Positions 1 to 8,227 of a stretch of DNA of 43,096 nucleotides are shown here, one piece after another; position 1 is the first letter of the stretch, and each line of letters begins with the position of its first letter. The translations under genes and the position numbers were made by a program. The stretch comes from a bacterium (lineage in GTDB: Bacteria > Auribacterota > Tritonobacteria > UBA1439). Location: contig JAQUPF010000018.1 of assembly GCA_028716845.1 (NCBI GenBank), positions 1-43,096 on the forward strand, read 5' to 3'. The notes below the pieces were generated by a model. It was given only the letters and a program-made list of their open reading frames with translations, was not told the origin of the DNA and ran no database searches.

Positions 1-2
1 CC

Positions 3-920
3 ATCCGCGCCTTCGCCGACCCGCGGTCCGCGCCGGATGATTTCGCCCGGCCGGGGCACGTCTTCCCGCTCCGGGCCCGCGACGGGGGGGTCCTCCGGCG
101 CGCGGGCCACACCGAGGCGAGCGTCGACCTGGCCCGCCTCGCCGGCCTCCGGCCCGCCGGGGTCCTCTGCGAGATCATGGACGACGACGGCACGATGGCG
201 AAGATGCCGGCGCTCCGTCGCCTCGCCGGGCGCTTCGGCCTCCGCATGGTGACCATCAACGACCTCATCCGGTACCGGATGGTCACCGAGAAGCAGGTGC
301 GCTGCACGGCGAGGACGACGATCCCGACGCCGTACGGGCAGTTCGACCTCCGCCTCTACGAGTGCACGCTCGACAACTTCCACCACATCGCCCTCGTCCG
401 CGGCCCGGTCGCCGGGAGGGACGACGTCCTCGTGCGCGTCCACTCGGAATGCCTGACGGGGGACGTGCTGGGGTCGATGCGGTGCGACTGCGGCGCCCAG
501 CTGCGCTTCGCCCTGCGGCGGATCGCCGAGGAGGGGTGCGGCGTCCTCCTCTACATGCGCCAGGAGGGGAGGGGGATCGGCCTCGTCAACAAGCTCAAGG
601 CGTACGCCCTCCAGGACGCCGGCCTCGACACGGTCCAGGCGAACGAACACCTCGGTTTCCCCCCCGATCCGCGGGACTACGGCATCGGCGCCCAGATTCT
701 CGCGGACCTGGGGCTCCACCGGATCCGGCTCCTCACGAACAACCCCCGGAAGATCGTCGGCCTCGAGGGGTACGGCCTGGAGGTCGCCGCGAGGGTGCCG
801 ATCACGGTGGGCGCGACGGACCACAATATCGCCTACCTCGAGACGAAGCGGCGCAAGATGGGGCACCTGCTCGAGGTCCCGGATCCCGCCGCGGGCGGGC
901 CGGAGAAACCGCCGGCGTGA
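3..920 (+). CDS. ribBA: RibBA: DHBP synthase / GTP cyclohydrolase II (5' partial)
   Basis: This bifunctional enzyme supplies both entry reactions of riboflavin synthesis. The RibB part makes 3,4-dihydroxy-2-butanone 4-phosphate from ribulose 5-phosphate, and the RibA part opens GTP. The window starts inside the RibB domain, so the N-terminus and start codon are missing and 305 codons remain. Residues reading PGHVFPL, then [14 protein letters not shown], then [11 protein letters not shown] are the end of the DHBP synthase domain. The GTP cyclohydrolase II domain follows, with the zinc-binding cysteines in ECLTGD and RCDCG, the [10 protein letters not shown] loop and the LLTNNPRK motif. It is the first visible gene of a rib operon with ribH, ribD and ribE downstream. 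Any FMN riboswitch would lie upstream, outside the window. Assignment is secure. Confidence 0.97.
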   Translation: MRAFADPRSAPDDFARPGHVFPLRARDGGVLRRAGHTEASVDLARLAGLRPAGVLCEIMDDDGTMAKMPALRRLAGRFGLRMVTINDLIRYRMVTEKQVRCTARTTIPTPYGQFDLRLYECTLDNFHHIALVRGPVAGRDDVLVRVHSECLTGDVLGSMRCDCGAQLRFALRRIAEEGCGVLLYMRQEGRGIGLVNKLKAYALQDAGLDTVQANEHLGFPPDPRDYGIGAQILADLGLHRIRLLTNNPRKIVGLEGYGLEVAARVPITVGATDHNIAYLETKRRKMGHLLEVPDPAAGGPEKPPA

Positions 921-995
921 GGGCGTTGTGCCGCGGAGGGAGGATGACCCGGTCGGCCTGAAGGCGATCGGCAACGGACGCGAAAGGAGGGGAAG

Positions 996-1466
996 ATGGC
1001 GGCGACATTCCAGGGCGGCATGGTGAGCAGCGGGAAGCGCTACGCGATCGTCGTGAGCCGCTTCAACGAGTTCATCACCTCGAAGCTCCTCGACGGGGCG
1101 GTTGACACGCTCCGGCGGCACGGGGTGGAGGAGGACGAAATCAGCGTGGTCTGGGTGCCCGGCTCCTTCGAGATCCCGTACGCCGCGCACCGGATCGCGC
1201 GGAAGGGCGCCCACCAGGCGGTGATATGCCTGGGGGCGGTCATCAGGGGGGCGACCCCCCATTTCGAGCTCATCGGGAGCGAGGTCGCCAAGGGGGTCGC
1301 GCAGGCGGCCCTCGCCACGGGCGTCCCCGTGATCTACGGCGTCATCACGCCGGACACGATCGAGCAGGCGATCGAGCGGGCCGGCACGAAGGCCGGCAAC
1401 AAGGGCAAGGAGGCGGCCGAGGCGGCCATCGAGATGGCGAATCTGTACGAGGCGATGGACCGCTAG
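996..1466 (+). CDS. ribH: 6,7-dimethyl-8-ribityllumazine synthase
   Basis: Lumazine synthase condenses the RibB product with 5-amino-6-ribitylamino-uracil, the penultimate step of riboflavin synthesis. At 156 aa it has the usual family length. It shows the N-terminal [10 protein letters not shown], the [11 protein letters not shown] segment, and [14 protein letters not shown] carrying the catalytic histidine region, followed by GVITPDT and the C-terminal [15 protein letters not shown] strong Shine-Dalgarno sequence (AAAGGAGGGG) sits just upstream of the ATG. It lies 75 nt after ribBA and 22 nt before nusB, so it is very likely co-transcribed with both. Confidence 0.97.
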   Translation: MAATFQGGMVSSGKRYAIVVSRFNEFITSKLLDGAVDTLRRHGVEEDEISVVWVPGSFEIPYAAHRIARKGAHQAVICLGAVIRGATPHFELIGSEVAKGVAQAALATGVPVIYGVITPDTIEQAIERAGTKAGNKGKEAAEAAIEMANLYEAMDR

Positions 1467-1488
1467 CCGCATCCGGGATCCGGGAAAG

Positions 1489-1935
1489 ATGGGGATTCGT
1501 CGGAAGGCACGGGAATTCGCGCTCCAGTTCATGTTCCAGATCGACGTCGCGGGGGGGAGCCCCGAGGCGGATCTCGAGGCGTTCTGGACGGTGCGCGCGG
1601 CGCCGGTCGAGGCGCGGGAGTTCGCCCGCGACCTGGTCGCGGGGGCGTGGGGGCGCCTCGCGGAGATCGACGCGCTCATCGCCGCGTGCGCGGAGAACTG
1701 GGCGCTCGACCGGATGGCCGTCGTCGACCGGAACCTCCTGCGCCTGGCCGTCTACGAGATGCTCTTCATGGGGCGCACCCCGCCGATCGTCGTCATCGAC
1801 GAGGCGGTGGACATCGCGAAGAAATACTCGACGCCGGATTCGGGCGCCTTCGTGAACGGGATCCTGGACCGCATCCGCAGGGAGAGGCTCGGGGATGACA
1901 GCGGAGGGGAACGGCCGCTGGACCGCGCGGGATGA
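1489..1935 (+). CDS. nusB: transcription antitermination protein NusB
   Basis: NusB, with NusE (S10), binds boxA RNA and promotes antitermination, chiefly of rRNA operons. This 148-aa all-helical protein begins with the typical RRKAREFALQFMFQ segment. It carries the conserved core WALDRMAVVDRNLLRLAVYEM and the DEAVDIAKKYSTPDSGAFVNGILD signature near the C-terminus. nusB next to ribH is a widespread bacterial arrangement. Its last 41 nt overlap the start of ribD in another frame, which suggests translational coupling. The final ten or so residues, within that overlap, look unconserved. Confidence 0.95.
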   Translation: MGIRRKAREFALQFMFQIDVAGGSPEADLEAFWTVRAAPVEAREFARDLVAGAWGRLAEIDALIAACAENWALDRMAVVDRNLLRLAVYEMLFMGRTPPIVVIDEAVDIAKKYSTPDSGAFVNGILDRIRRERLGDDSGGERPLDRAG

Positions 1936-3043
1936 GCGCTGCATGCGCGCCGCCCTGCGCCTCGCGCGCAGGGGGCTGGGCCGCACGAGCCCGAACCCCG
2001 CGGTGGGCGCGCTCGTCGTCCGGGGGGGCGCGGTCGTCGGCAGGGGCTGGCACGAGCGGGCGGGCGGGCCGCACGCCGAGATCATCGCGCTGCGCGGGGC
2101 GGGAGACCGGGCCCGGGGGGCGACGATGTACGTCACCCTCGAGCCGTGCTGCACCTGGGGGAAGACGCCTCCCTGCACGGCGGCGATCATCCGGGCGGGT
2201 GTCCGGCGCGTCGTCGCGGCCGCCATCGACCCCAACCCCCGGCACCGGGGCAGGGGAATCGCCGCCCTCAGGCGCGGGGGCGTCAGGGTGGATGTCGGGT
2301 TGATGGGGGGCGAGGCGACCGTCCTGAACGGCGCGTTTCGGAAGTTCATCACGACGGGATTCCCCTTCACCACGGTCAAGGTCGCCATGAGCCTCGACGG
2401 CAAGATCGCCGCCCCGGGCGGCGACTCCCGCTGGATCACCGGCCCCGCGGCCAGGCGGATCGCGCACCTCCTCCGGCTGCGGCACGACGCCGTCCTCGTC
2501 GGCCGGGGCACGGCCGAGCGGGACGATCCGCTCCTCACCGCCCGCCCTCCGGGGAGGGCGGCGCGGGAGCCGTGGAGAATCATCCTGGATTCCGGGGCGA
2601 GGATCCCGCTCCGGCTCCGCGTCCTGTCCCCCCCGCTGGCGGGACGGACGCTCGTCGCGGTGGCGGACCGCGCCCCCCGCGCCCGCGTGGCCCGGCTGGA
2701 GGCGGTCGGCGCGCGGGTCATCCGCTGCCCGTCGCGCGGCGGGAAGGTGTCGCTCCGCGCGCTCTGGCGGCGGCTCGGGCGGATGGGGATCGTGTCGCTG
2801 CTCGTCGAGGGCGGGGGGGAGGCGATCGCCTCGGTGCTCGAGCGCGGCCTCGCGGACAGGATGGTCGTGTTCGTCGCGCCGCTCGTCATCGGCGGCCGGT
2901 CGGCGCCGACGCCGGTGGGCGGGCGCGGCGCCCCGCTGATCGCCCGCGCCCTCCGGCTCGCGCCGCTCGACGCCCGGCGGGTCGGAGGAGACCTGATGAT
3001 CGAGACGGGGGTGACGGGCCGACTCCGCGCGCGGCGGGAGTGA
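1895..3043 (+). CDS. ribD: RibD: bifunctional pyrimidine deaminase / reductase
   Basis: RibD deaminates and then reduces the pyrimidine produced by GTP cyclohydrolase II. The N-terminal deaminase (about residues 15-145) shows the zinc-site HAE (His60) and the PCC...TPPC motif (Cys85/86, Cys94). In that motif the usual histidine after PCC is replaced by Thr. The C-terminal reductase (about 150-375) has SLDGKIA, DSRWITG and LLVEGGGEAIASVL. Length is 382 aa, normal for the fused enzyme. The ATG at 1895 has a GAGG box about 6 nt upstream and lies inside nusB. An internal ATG at 1943 is a possible alternative but would trim the deaminase N-terminus. ribE follows after 6 nt. Confidence 0.96.
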   Translation: MTAEGNGRWTARDERCMRAALRLARRGLGRTSPNPAVGALVVRGGAVVGRGWHERAGGPHAEIIALRGAGDRARGATMYVTLEPCCTWGKTPPCTAAIIRAGVRRVVAAAIDPNPRHRGRGIAALRRGGVRVDVGLMGGEATVLNGAFRKFITTGFPFTTVKVAMSLDGKIAAPGGDSRWITGPAARRIAHLLRLRHDAVLVGRGTAERDDPLLTARPPGRAAREPWRIILDSGARIPLRLRVLSPPLAGRTLVAVADRAPRARVARLEAVGARVIRCPSRGGKVSLRALWRRLGRMGIVSLLVEGGGEAIASVLERGLADRMVVFVAPLVIGGRSAPTPVGGRGAPLIARALRLAPLDARRVGGDLMIETGVTGRLRARRE

Positions 3044-3049
3044 GGGGCG

Positions 3050-3697
3050 ATGTTCGCGGGAATCATCGAGGAGATCGGCATCGTCGAGGCGGTGCGGGCG
3101 ACGGCGGCGGGGCGGGCGGTCGTGATCCGGTCGGGGGCCGTCGCCGCGGACGCCGCCCCCGGCTCGAGTGTCGCCGTGAACGGCGCCTGCCTGACCGTCA
3201 CGGCGTGCGTGCGGCCGGAGGGGCGGCGGCAGGGGAGATTCACGGCCGATCTCCTCGACCGGACCCGGTCCCTCACCAACCTGGGGGCGCTCCGGCCGGG
3301 CGACGCGGTCAACCTGGAGCGCGCCCTCCGGGCGGGAGACAGGATCGGCGGCCATTTCGTGCTCGGGCACGTGGACGGGCAGGGGGTCGTCGTCTCCCGG
3401 CGGAGGGAGGGGGGCGACCTCGTGCTCGTCATCCGGGCGGGCGCCGGGATTGCGGAGGGGCTCGTCCCCCGGGGATCGGTCGCCGTCGACGGCGTGAGCC
3501 TGACGGTGGCGCGCGTCGATGCGGACTCGTTCCATGTGCACTGCATCCCGCTCACGCTGCGGACGACGACGCTCGGCCGGCGGGAGGTCGGCAGCCGGGT
3601 CAACCTGGAGACCGACGTGATCGGCAGGCACGCGGCCCGGCATCTCCCCGGCGGGCGGATCACCGAGGCGTTCCTCCGGGAACACGGCTTCCTCTGA
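3050..3697 (+). CDS. ribE: riboflavin synthase, alpha subunit
   Basis: Riboflavin synthase dismutates two lumazine molecules to riboflavin plus the pyrimidine precursor. The 215-aa protein consists of two tandem lumazine-binding barrels. The first starts MFAGIIEEIG with VNGACLTV, and the second holds GHFVLGHVDG and VAVDGVSLTV. The short C-terminal helix for trimerisation follows. It ends the riboflavin operon: a new promoter begins 27 nt after its stop codon. I see no clear hairpin-plus-T-run terminator here. The symbol may be ribC or ribE depending on convention. Confidence 0.96.
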   Translation: MFAGIIEEIGIVEAVRATAAGRAVVIRSGAVAADAAPGSSVAVNGACLTVTACVRPEGRRQGRFTADLLDRTRSLTNLGALRPGDAVNLERALRAGDRIGGHFVLGHVDGQGVVVSRRREGGDLVLVIRAGAGIAEGLVPRGSVAVDGVSLTVARVDADSFHVHCIPLTLRTTTLGRREVGSRVNLETDVIGRHAARHLPGGRITEAFLREHGFL

Positions 3698-3724
3698 CAT
3701 TTCGGTCACTCCGACACTTCGCTG

Positions 3725-3754
3725 TTGCGTCCGTTTCCCCCCCTCGTGTAGAAT
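3725..3754 (+). promoter_or_regulatory. predicted sigma70-type promoter for the TonB-like gene
   Basis: TTGCGT (3725-3730), an 18-nt spacer and TAGAAT (3749-3754). Transcription should start near 3761. This rules out the in-frame ATG at 3753, which overlaps the -10 box, and favours the ATG at 3828. Prediction from sequence only. Confidence 0.55.
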
Positions 3755-3827
3755 GCACCATCGCGGAGCGCCGCGGGCGCGCCCGTGGTTTCGGGAAAGG
3801 GGCCCGCGGCGGATCGGACGGGAGGGG

Positions 3828-4469
3828 ATGGACAGGTTCCTCGCGGCGGGGCTGGCGTTTTCCGCATCCGCCCATGCCCTCTTCATCATGCATCTCCCGG
3901 CGCCGGGCGCCGGGAGGCCCGCCGGCGACCCGATCCCCTTCAGCGTGGAGTTCAACCTGGTGGGGGTCGGCGCGGGCGGGGCGGCCGGGGAGGCGGCGTC
4001 GTTCACCGCGCTCCCGGCCGGCGCCGGGGAGGCGGCGGACCCGAACGGGCGCGGGGAGCCCGAACCGTACGGCGAGGGGATCCTCCAGGGAACGGGGGAG
4101 ATCCTCCGGGAGATCGTCCGGGAGACGCTCACGCCGCTCCTCGCGCAGGAGGGGAGGCCGAGCGAGGAGTTCGTTCGCGCGGTGAACCGCTACAAGCGGC
4201 TGCTCGAGGAGATCCTCGACCGCGAGAGCACGCTCTCCTACCCGGACGCCGCCCGTTCGAGCGGTCGCGAGGCGAGGTTCCACATCCGCTTCTCGCTCCG
4301 GTCGGACGGCTCGATCGAGTCGGTCGAGATCCCGCAGGGGTCGGGCGGGTTCGAGCGCGCGCTCGCCTCGGGGCTCCGGAAGGCCGCGGCGCATTTCCCG
4401 CCGTTCCCGGACGACATCGGGTGCGAGCGGCTGACGTTTTCCTGGCCGGTCCGGTTCAGTCTGCAATGA
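3828..4469 (+). CDS. TonB-like periplasmic energy-transducer protein
   Basis: This 213-aa protein has the layout of TonB. A single N-terminal hydrophobic segment (roughly residues 3-22) is followed by a Gly/Ala/Pro-rich linker, a short charged helical stretch and a C-terminal domain of about 85 residues. That domain reads YPDAARSSGREARFHIRF, SDGSIESVEI, then PPFPDDIG and a terminal beta strand, matching the TonB C-terminal fold pattern. In the known family this domain touches TonB-dependent outer-membrane receptors and passes on energy from ExbB/ExbD. Neither ExbB/ExbD nor a receptor gene is in the window. The start at 3828 is preferred because a longer frame would begin inside the promoter. 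rpsU follows after 18 nt. Confidence 0.75.
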   Translation: MDRFLAAGLAFSASAHALFIMHLPAPGAGRPAGDPIPFSVEFNLVGVGAGGAAGEAASFTALPAGAGEAADPNGRGEPEPYGEGILQGTGEILREIVRETLTPLLAQEGRPSEEFVRAVNRYKRLLEEILDRESTLSYPDAARSSGREARFHIRFSLRSDGSIESVEIPQGSGGFERALASGLRKAAAHFPPFPDDIGCERLTFSWPVRFSLQ

Positions 4470-4487
4470 GAGAAGGGGGGAATCCCG

Positions 4488-4655
4488 TTGCCAAAGGTCA
4501 CGCTGCGGCCGAACGAGTCGGTTGAGAAGGCCCTCAAGCGGTTGAAAAAGAAGATCGACAAGGAGGGCATTCTCAAACAGGTGAAGCGGCACCGGCATTA
4601 CGAGAAGCCGAGCCAGAAGCGCCGCCGGAAATCCCAGGAGGCCCACAGGAGGTAG
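4488..4655 (+). CDS. rpsU: 30S ribosomal protein S21
   Basis: S21 is a small basic protein of the 30S subunit platform, involved in recruiting mRNA through the anti-Shine-Dalgarno region. The gene starts with TTG (4488-4490), preceded by the purine-rich GAGAGAAGGGGGGAA. The 55-aa product reads MPKVTLRPNESVEKALKRLK, continues with a lysine-rich helix and the KRHRHYEKPSQKRRRK segment, and ends AHRR. This is a full-length S21 pattern. The TTG start makes it easy to miss with ATG/GTG-only gene calling. It probably shares the transcript that begins at the promoter near 3725. Confidence 0.92.
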   Translation: MPKVTLRPNESVEKALKRLKKKIDKEGILKQVKRHRHYEKPSQKRRRKSQEAHRR

Positions 4656-4674
4656 GCGCGGGGCGTGCCGGGGG

Positions 4675-5628
4675 ATGATGCTCGCATTTTCCACGTCCTG
4701 GAACGCCGACGGGCGGTTCACCCCCCGGGGCCTCCTGACGACCGTGCGCGGCTTCGGCTTCGGCGCGATCGAGCTGAGCTACTTCCACCGCGAGGACGAG
4801 GTCCGGGCGCTCCTGTCGGGGGCGCGGGAGACGGGTCTCCGGATCGCGAGCGTCCATAACTTCTGCCCGCTGCCGCCCGGGCCGGAGGCGCGCCGGGCCC
4901 GGTCGGAGGTGCTCCTGCTGTCTTCGCTCGATGATCGGGAGCGGCGGGAAGCCGTCGAGCGGACGAGGCGCTCGATCGACACGGCGGCCGCCGCGGGCGC
5001 CGCGGTGCTGGTCATGCATCTCGGGCGCGTGGAGGTCGCGCCCGGCACGAGGACGCTCATCGGGCTCTACCGCGCCGGGCGGAAGGGGTCGAGGGAGTAC
5101 GGCGCCGTGCGCGGTCGGCTCGAGCGCCGGCGGGCGGGGCGCGCGCGGCGGCACCTCGATCAGGTGTTCAGGAGCCTCGACGCGCTGTGTCCCGCGGCGG
5201 CCGGCGCCGGCGTGACGCTCGCCGTCGAAAACAGGTTCCACTACAGGGAGATACCCTCGTACGACGAGTGCCGTGAAATACTCGATCGTTTCAGCGGCGC
5301 GGCCGTCGGCTATTGGCACGACGTCGGGCACGCCCAGGTCATGGAGAATCTGGGCTTCCCGGCACACGAGGAATGGCTCGGCGCGGCCGGCGGCAGGCTG
5401 CGGGGGTTCCACATCCACGACGCGCTCCTGTGCGAGGATCACATGCCGCCCGGGGACGGCATGGTTGATTTCGCCCGCCTCGGCCCGTACGCGCGGCCGG
5501 ACGTCGAGTGGGTGCTCGAGTTGTCGCCCGCGCATCCCCCGCAGGCGGTCGCGCGAGGCCTCGACGGGCTCCGCTCCGCGACGGGCAGGGGGACGGGGAT
5601 TGGCGGGAACCGGCGCCCGGAGAGGTGA
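4675..5628 (+). CDS. sugar phosphate isomerase/epimerase-like TIM-barrel protein
   Basis: This 317-aa protein belongs to the xylose isomerase-like / AP endonuclease 2 TIM-barrel superfamily. The visible metal-site strands are LVMHLGR in the middle, AVENRFHYREIP (conserved Glu), YWHDVGHAQV (Asp-His pair) and GFHIHDALLCEDHMPPGDG near the C-terminus (His plus Asp-His). Such enzymes isomerise or epimerise sugars and related polyols using a divalent metal, but the substrate here cannot be told. Two adjacent ATGs (4675 and 4678) are possible starts. The next gene begins 2 nt after the stop codon, so it may be co-transcribed with the polysaccharide genes. Confidence 0.8.
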   Translation: MMLAFSTSWNADGRFTPRGLLTTVRGFGFGAIELSYFHREDEVRALLSGARETGLRIASVHNFCPLPPGPEARRARSEVLLLSSLDDRERREAVERTRRSIDTAAAAGAAVLVMHLGRVEVAPGTRTLIGLYRAGRKGSREYGAVRGRLERRRAGRARRHLDQVFRSLDALCPAAAGAGVTLAVENRFHYREIPSYDECREILDRFSGAAVGYWHDVGHAQVMENLGFPAHEEWLGAAGGRLRGFHIHDALLCEDHMPPGDGMVDFARLGPYARPDVEWVLELSPAHPPQAVARGLDGLRSATGRGTGIGGNRRPER

Positions 5629-5630
5629 CG

Positions 5631-7220
5631 ATGGCACGGCGACATCGCATTCATCGCACCATTGAGGGGAAGCGGCGGTACGAGAACCGCGCCCGGCTGA
5701 TCGTCAGCCTCAGCCTCCTCGTCATCTTCCTCCTCCTGCCGATCTCACTCTACAACGCCCGCTTCGGCGGCATCCTGGAGTCCGGCGAGGCGATGGACGC
5801 GGCCCAGGTCGCCCGCAACCTCGCCCGGGGAGGGGGGATGGTCACGAATGTGATCCGTCCCCATTTGCACGGTCGCCTCCCGTCGTTCGTCACGCCGCCC
5901 GACCTCCTCCATGCCCCCCTCCACATCTGGCTGCTCTCGAGGATGCCCGGCATCACGAGGGGGAGCCTGTTCGATCCGCCGGACGGTTCCGTCATCCATC
6001 TCTCGGTGTTCTTCTTCGTCGCCACGGCGTTGATCCTCTTCTTCATGGCGAGGGCCGTATTCGACGTCCAGACGGCGCTCGTCGCCGCCGCGGCCTACCT
6101 CTTCTGCGTGCCGCTGCTCGACGCCGCCGTGTCGGGGACGCGGGACACGCTCCTGGGGGCGGTGCTCACGATCTTCTTCGCGCTCGCGTACATGGACAGG
6201 AACGAGTCGTTCTCCTTCTCGTTTCTGTTCGGCGTGGTCCTCGGGGCGTGCTACCTGGCGTCGTATGAATGCCTCATCCTCCTGCTGCCGTTCGTGGCGT
6301 TCAAGATCGCGCGCGGGGGCGAGCTGGCGGGCCGGCATCTCGCGGCGGGCCTCGTGGGCTTCGCGGTGACGGCGGCGCCCTGGGTGCTCAGGACGATCAT
6401 GAAGGGCGGGAACCCGCTCTTCGGGGTGCCGTATGCCGCCGCCATGCGCGGTCCGCCGTTCGGCACCCCCCCCCTCGAGGGAGGATTCTGGAGATGTCTC
6501 TGGTTGAAAATGCTCTCATTGTATGATAATCTTATACACAATATGGGAGTCGTGCCGGCGATCGGCTTCTTTCTCCTGGTGCCGGTGGTCTGGTTTGAGA
6601 ACAGTCACATGCGGTACCTGTCGAGGTTCTTCATCACATGCGGCCTTCTGTTGGTCGTTGTCAGTCTGGCGGGGCAGGGATCCGTCGGCGTGGTCTACGG
6701 GTGTCTCCCCGTGGCCATCTTCATGGGGACGGTCGTGTTCATGGGCATCCTGCCCTCCCGGAGCGCCGGCGCGGAACAGGCGAGGGTGAGGATGATCACG
6801 GCGTATGTCCTGATCAGCATCCTGCCGTTCATCATCACCATGGTGGGGCGCCCGCCCGCCGTCTGGCTGCAGCCACGACGCGCGCTCCGTCTCAGGACCC
6901 TGTCGGATGTGCGGGGCATGATGCATGCGGGGGACATCGTCATGACCAATGTCCCCGAGATGCTCGCCTACTACGGGGAGTTCAGCACGCTGCCGCTGCC
7001 GGCGGACAGCGCGGAGTTCAGGCGCTGGCAGCGCGGCATGGGCATGCTCAGGCACGCGTTCATCGCCCCGGGGGGAGGGCAGGCGAAATGGGAGAGGATG
7101 GTCCTGCGGCAGAAGATGATTCCGACATGGTTCCTCTCCGAGCGGGCGTATGTCTATCCGAGGGGGGAGCATTTCATCACGGCCGACGGGGGGCACGTCA
7201 CCGCCCCCCCGTCGCCGTAG
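5631..7220 (+). CDS. GT-C membrane glycosyltransferase-like protein (GT39/ArnT type)
   Basis: This 529-aa polytopic membrane protein has a short basic cytoplasmic N-terminus (MARRHRIHRTIEGKRRYENR), a first membrane span at about residues 25-43, and then a periplasmic loop with GEAMDAAQVARNLARGGG. That loop is the place where the acidic catalytic motif of dolichyl-phosphate-mannose or ArnT-type enzymes lies. Eight or more further hydrophobic spans follow, then a soluble C-terminal domain of about 130 residues. Enzymes of this type use polyprenyl-phosphate sugars as donors. The acceptor is unknown. A position just upstream of wza/wzz-like genes suggests a role in surface glycan assembly. Bases about 6500-6545 are much more AT-rich than the rest of the gene. 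Confidence 0.7.
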   Translation: MARRHRIHRTIEGKRRYENRARLIVSLSLLVIFLLLPISLYNARFGGILESGEAMDAAQVARNLARGGGMVTNVIRPHLHGRLPSFVTPPDLLHAPLHIWLLSRMPGITRGSLFDPPDGSVIHLSVFFFVATALILFFMARAVFDVQTALVAAAAYLFCVPLLDAAVSGTRDTLLGAVLTIFFALAYMDRNESFSFSFLFGVVLGACYLASYECLILLLPFVAFKIARGGELAGRHLAAGLVGFAVTAAPWVLRTIMKGGNPLFGVPYAAAMRGPPFGTPPLEGGFWRCLWLKMLSLYDNLIHNMGVVPAIGFFLLVPVVWFENSHMRYLSRFFITCGLLLVVVSLAGQGSVGVVYGCLPVAIFMGTVVFMGILPSRSAGAEQARVRMITAYVLISILPFIITMVGRPPAVWLQPRRALRLRTLSDVRGMMHAGDIVMTNVPEMLAYYGEFSTLPLPADSAEFRRWQRGMGMLRHAFIAPGGGQAKWERMVLRQKMIPTWFLSERAYVYPRGEHFITADGGHVTAPPSP

Positions 7221-7239
7221 CGGTTGCGCGAGGGGGGGC

Positions 7240-8193
7240 ATGGACATGATCCGGAAACAGTGCATCATCATGGCGCTTGCGGCGGCGCTCGTTCCGGTGT
7301 CGGCCTCGGGAGACGCCGAGGCGGGCCGGCGGCTCGATCTGGAGCGGAAATACCCCGACATCCAGTTCAGTTGGCCGAGGACGCCCGCCGAACAGCCCGC
7401 GGCGGCGGGCATCGGCCGGGAGCTCGAGTTCGGCGAGACGGTGATGCCCCCCGCCCCGGGGGTCTCGATCGCGCCGGCGGACGCCGCCCTCATCGCGGAG
7501 GAGGAGGTGCTCCTCCGGCAGAAGCAGCGTCGCGGCTACACGCTCGGCCCGGGTGACGTCATCAGCATCAACGTGCGGGATCACCCGGAGTTCAGCACCC
7601 CGGCGGTGCGGGTCGGCTACGCCGGCGAGGTCATCCTGCCGCTCACGAACGAGGTGGTGTACGCGGACGGCCTCACCGTCGAGGAGGTGCGCCTCCAGAT
7701 CGAGGATCTCCTGAAGGCGTACATCGAGCAACCGTTCGTCAGCGTTTTCATCACCGAGTTCAACAGCAAGAAGTTCTACATGCTCGGGGAGATCGGCGCC
7801 GGCATCTATCCGATCGGCGATGCGAGCATCCAGCTCATGGACGCCCTCTACGCGGCGGGCCTCCCCTCGGAGGGGATCGCCGCGATGCGCCGGGTGCAGA
7901 TCATCACGCCGCACGAGACGCGCCCGATCAACCGGTGGGTAAACGTCTACGCGATCCTCTACAAGGGGCGGATGGAGCACAACATCACGATCGAGCCGGG
8001 GACGATCATCTATGTCCCGACGACCATCTTTACGAAGATGTCGAGGCTCATCCGCCAGATCTCGGTGACGATCGAGGACCTCTCGAAGATCCCGAACGAC
8101 CTCGCCTCGTTCGATGCGGGGCTCATCGCGTGGGACCAGTCGTGGAACATGAACATCTTCCCGAAGGGCATCGATCTGCACGGTCGCAAGTAG
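7240..8193 (+). CDS. polysaccharide export protein (Wza-like, SLBB domain)
   Basis: This 317-aa secreted protein has a Sec-type signal peptide (about residues 1-23, ending SASGDA) without a lipobox cysteine. The Poly_export domain begins YTLGPGDVISINVRDHPEFS, and the beta-grasp SLBB region follows (KFYMLGEIGAGIYPIGDAS). The protein ends after an IEPGTIIYVPTT segment. Family members form the outer-membrane or periplasmic channel for capsule or exopolysaccharide export. The wzz-like and tyrosine-kinase genes follow directly, the usual Wzx/Wzy-type order. The ATG at 7240 is preferred over upstream in-frame starts because it follows GAGGGGGGGC and opens the signal peptide. Confidence 0.88.
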   Translation: MDMIRKQCIIMALAAALVPVSASGDAEAGRRLDLERKYPDIQFSWPRTPAEQPAAAGIGRELEFGETVMPPAPGVSIAPADAALIAEEEVLLRQKQRRGYTLGPGDVISINVRDHPEFSTPAVRVGYAGEVILPLTNEVVYADGLTVEEVRLQIEDLLKAYIEQPFVSVFITEFNSKKFYMLGEIGAGIYPIGDASIQLMDALYAAGLPSEGIAAMRRVQIITPHETRPINRWVNVYAILYKGRMEHNITIEPGTIIYVPTTIFTKMSRLIRQISVTIEDLSKIPNDLASFDAGLIAWDQSWNMNIFPKGIDLHGRK

Positions 8194-8227
8194 GGTCGTC
8201 GGGAGGGGAGAAGGGGGATTCCGGATC

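Noticed and set aside
3698-3827. Riboswitch or RNA leader before the TonB-like gene
   Set aside because: Only a promoter and a short GC-rich leader are seen; nothing resembles an FMN or cobalamin aptamer.
1345-4132. Long minus-strand frames opposite nusB, ribD and ribE
   Set aside because: Antisense to conserved riboflavin genes; no recognisable domains or start signals.
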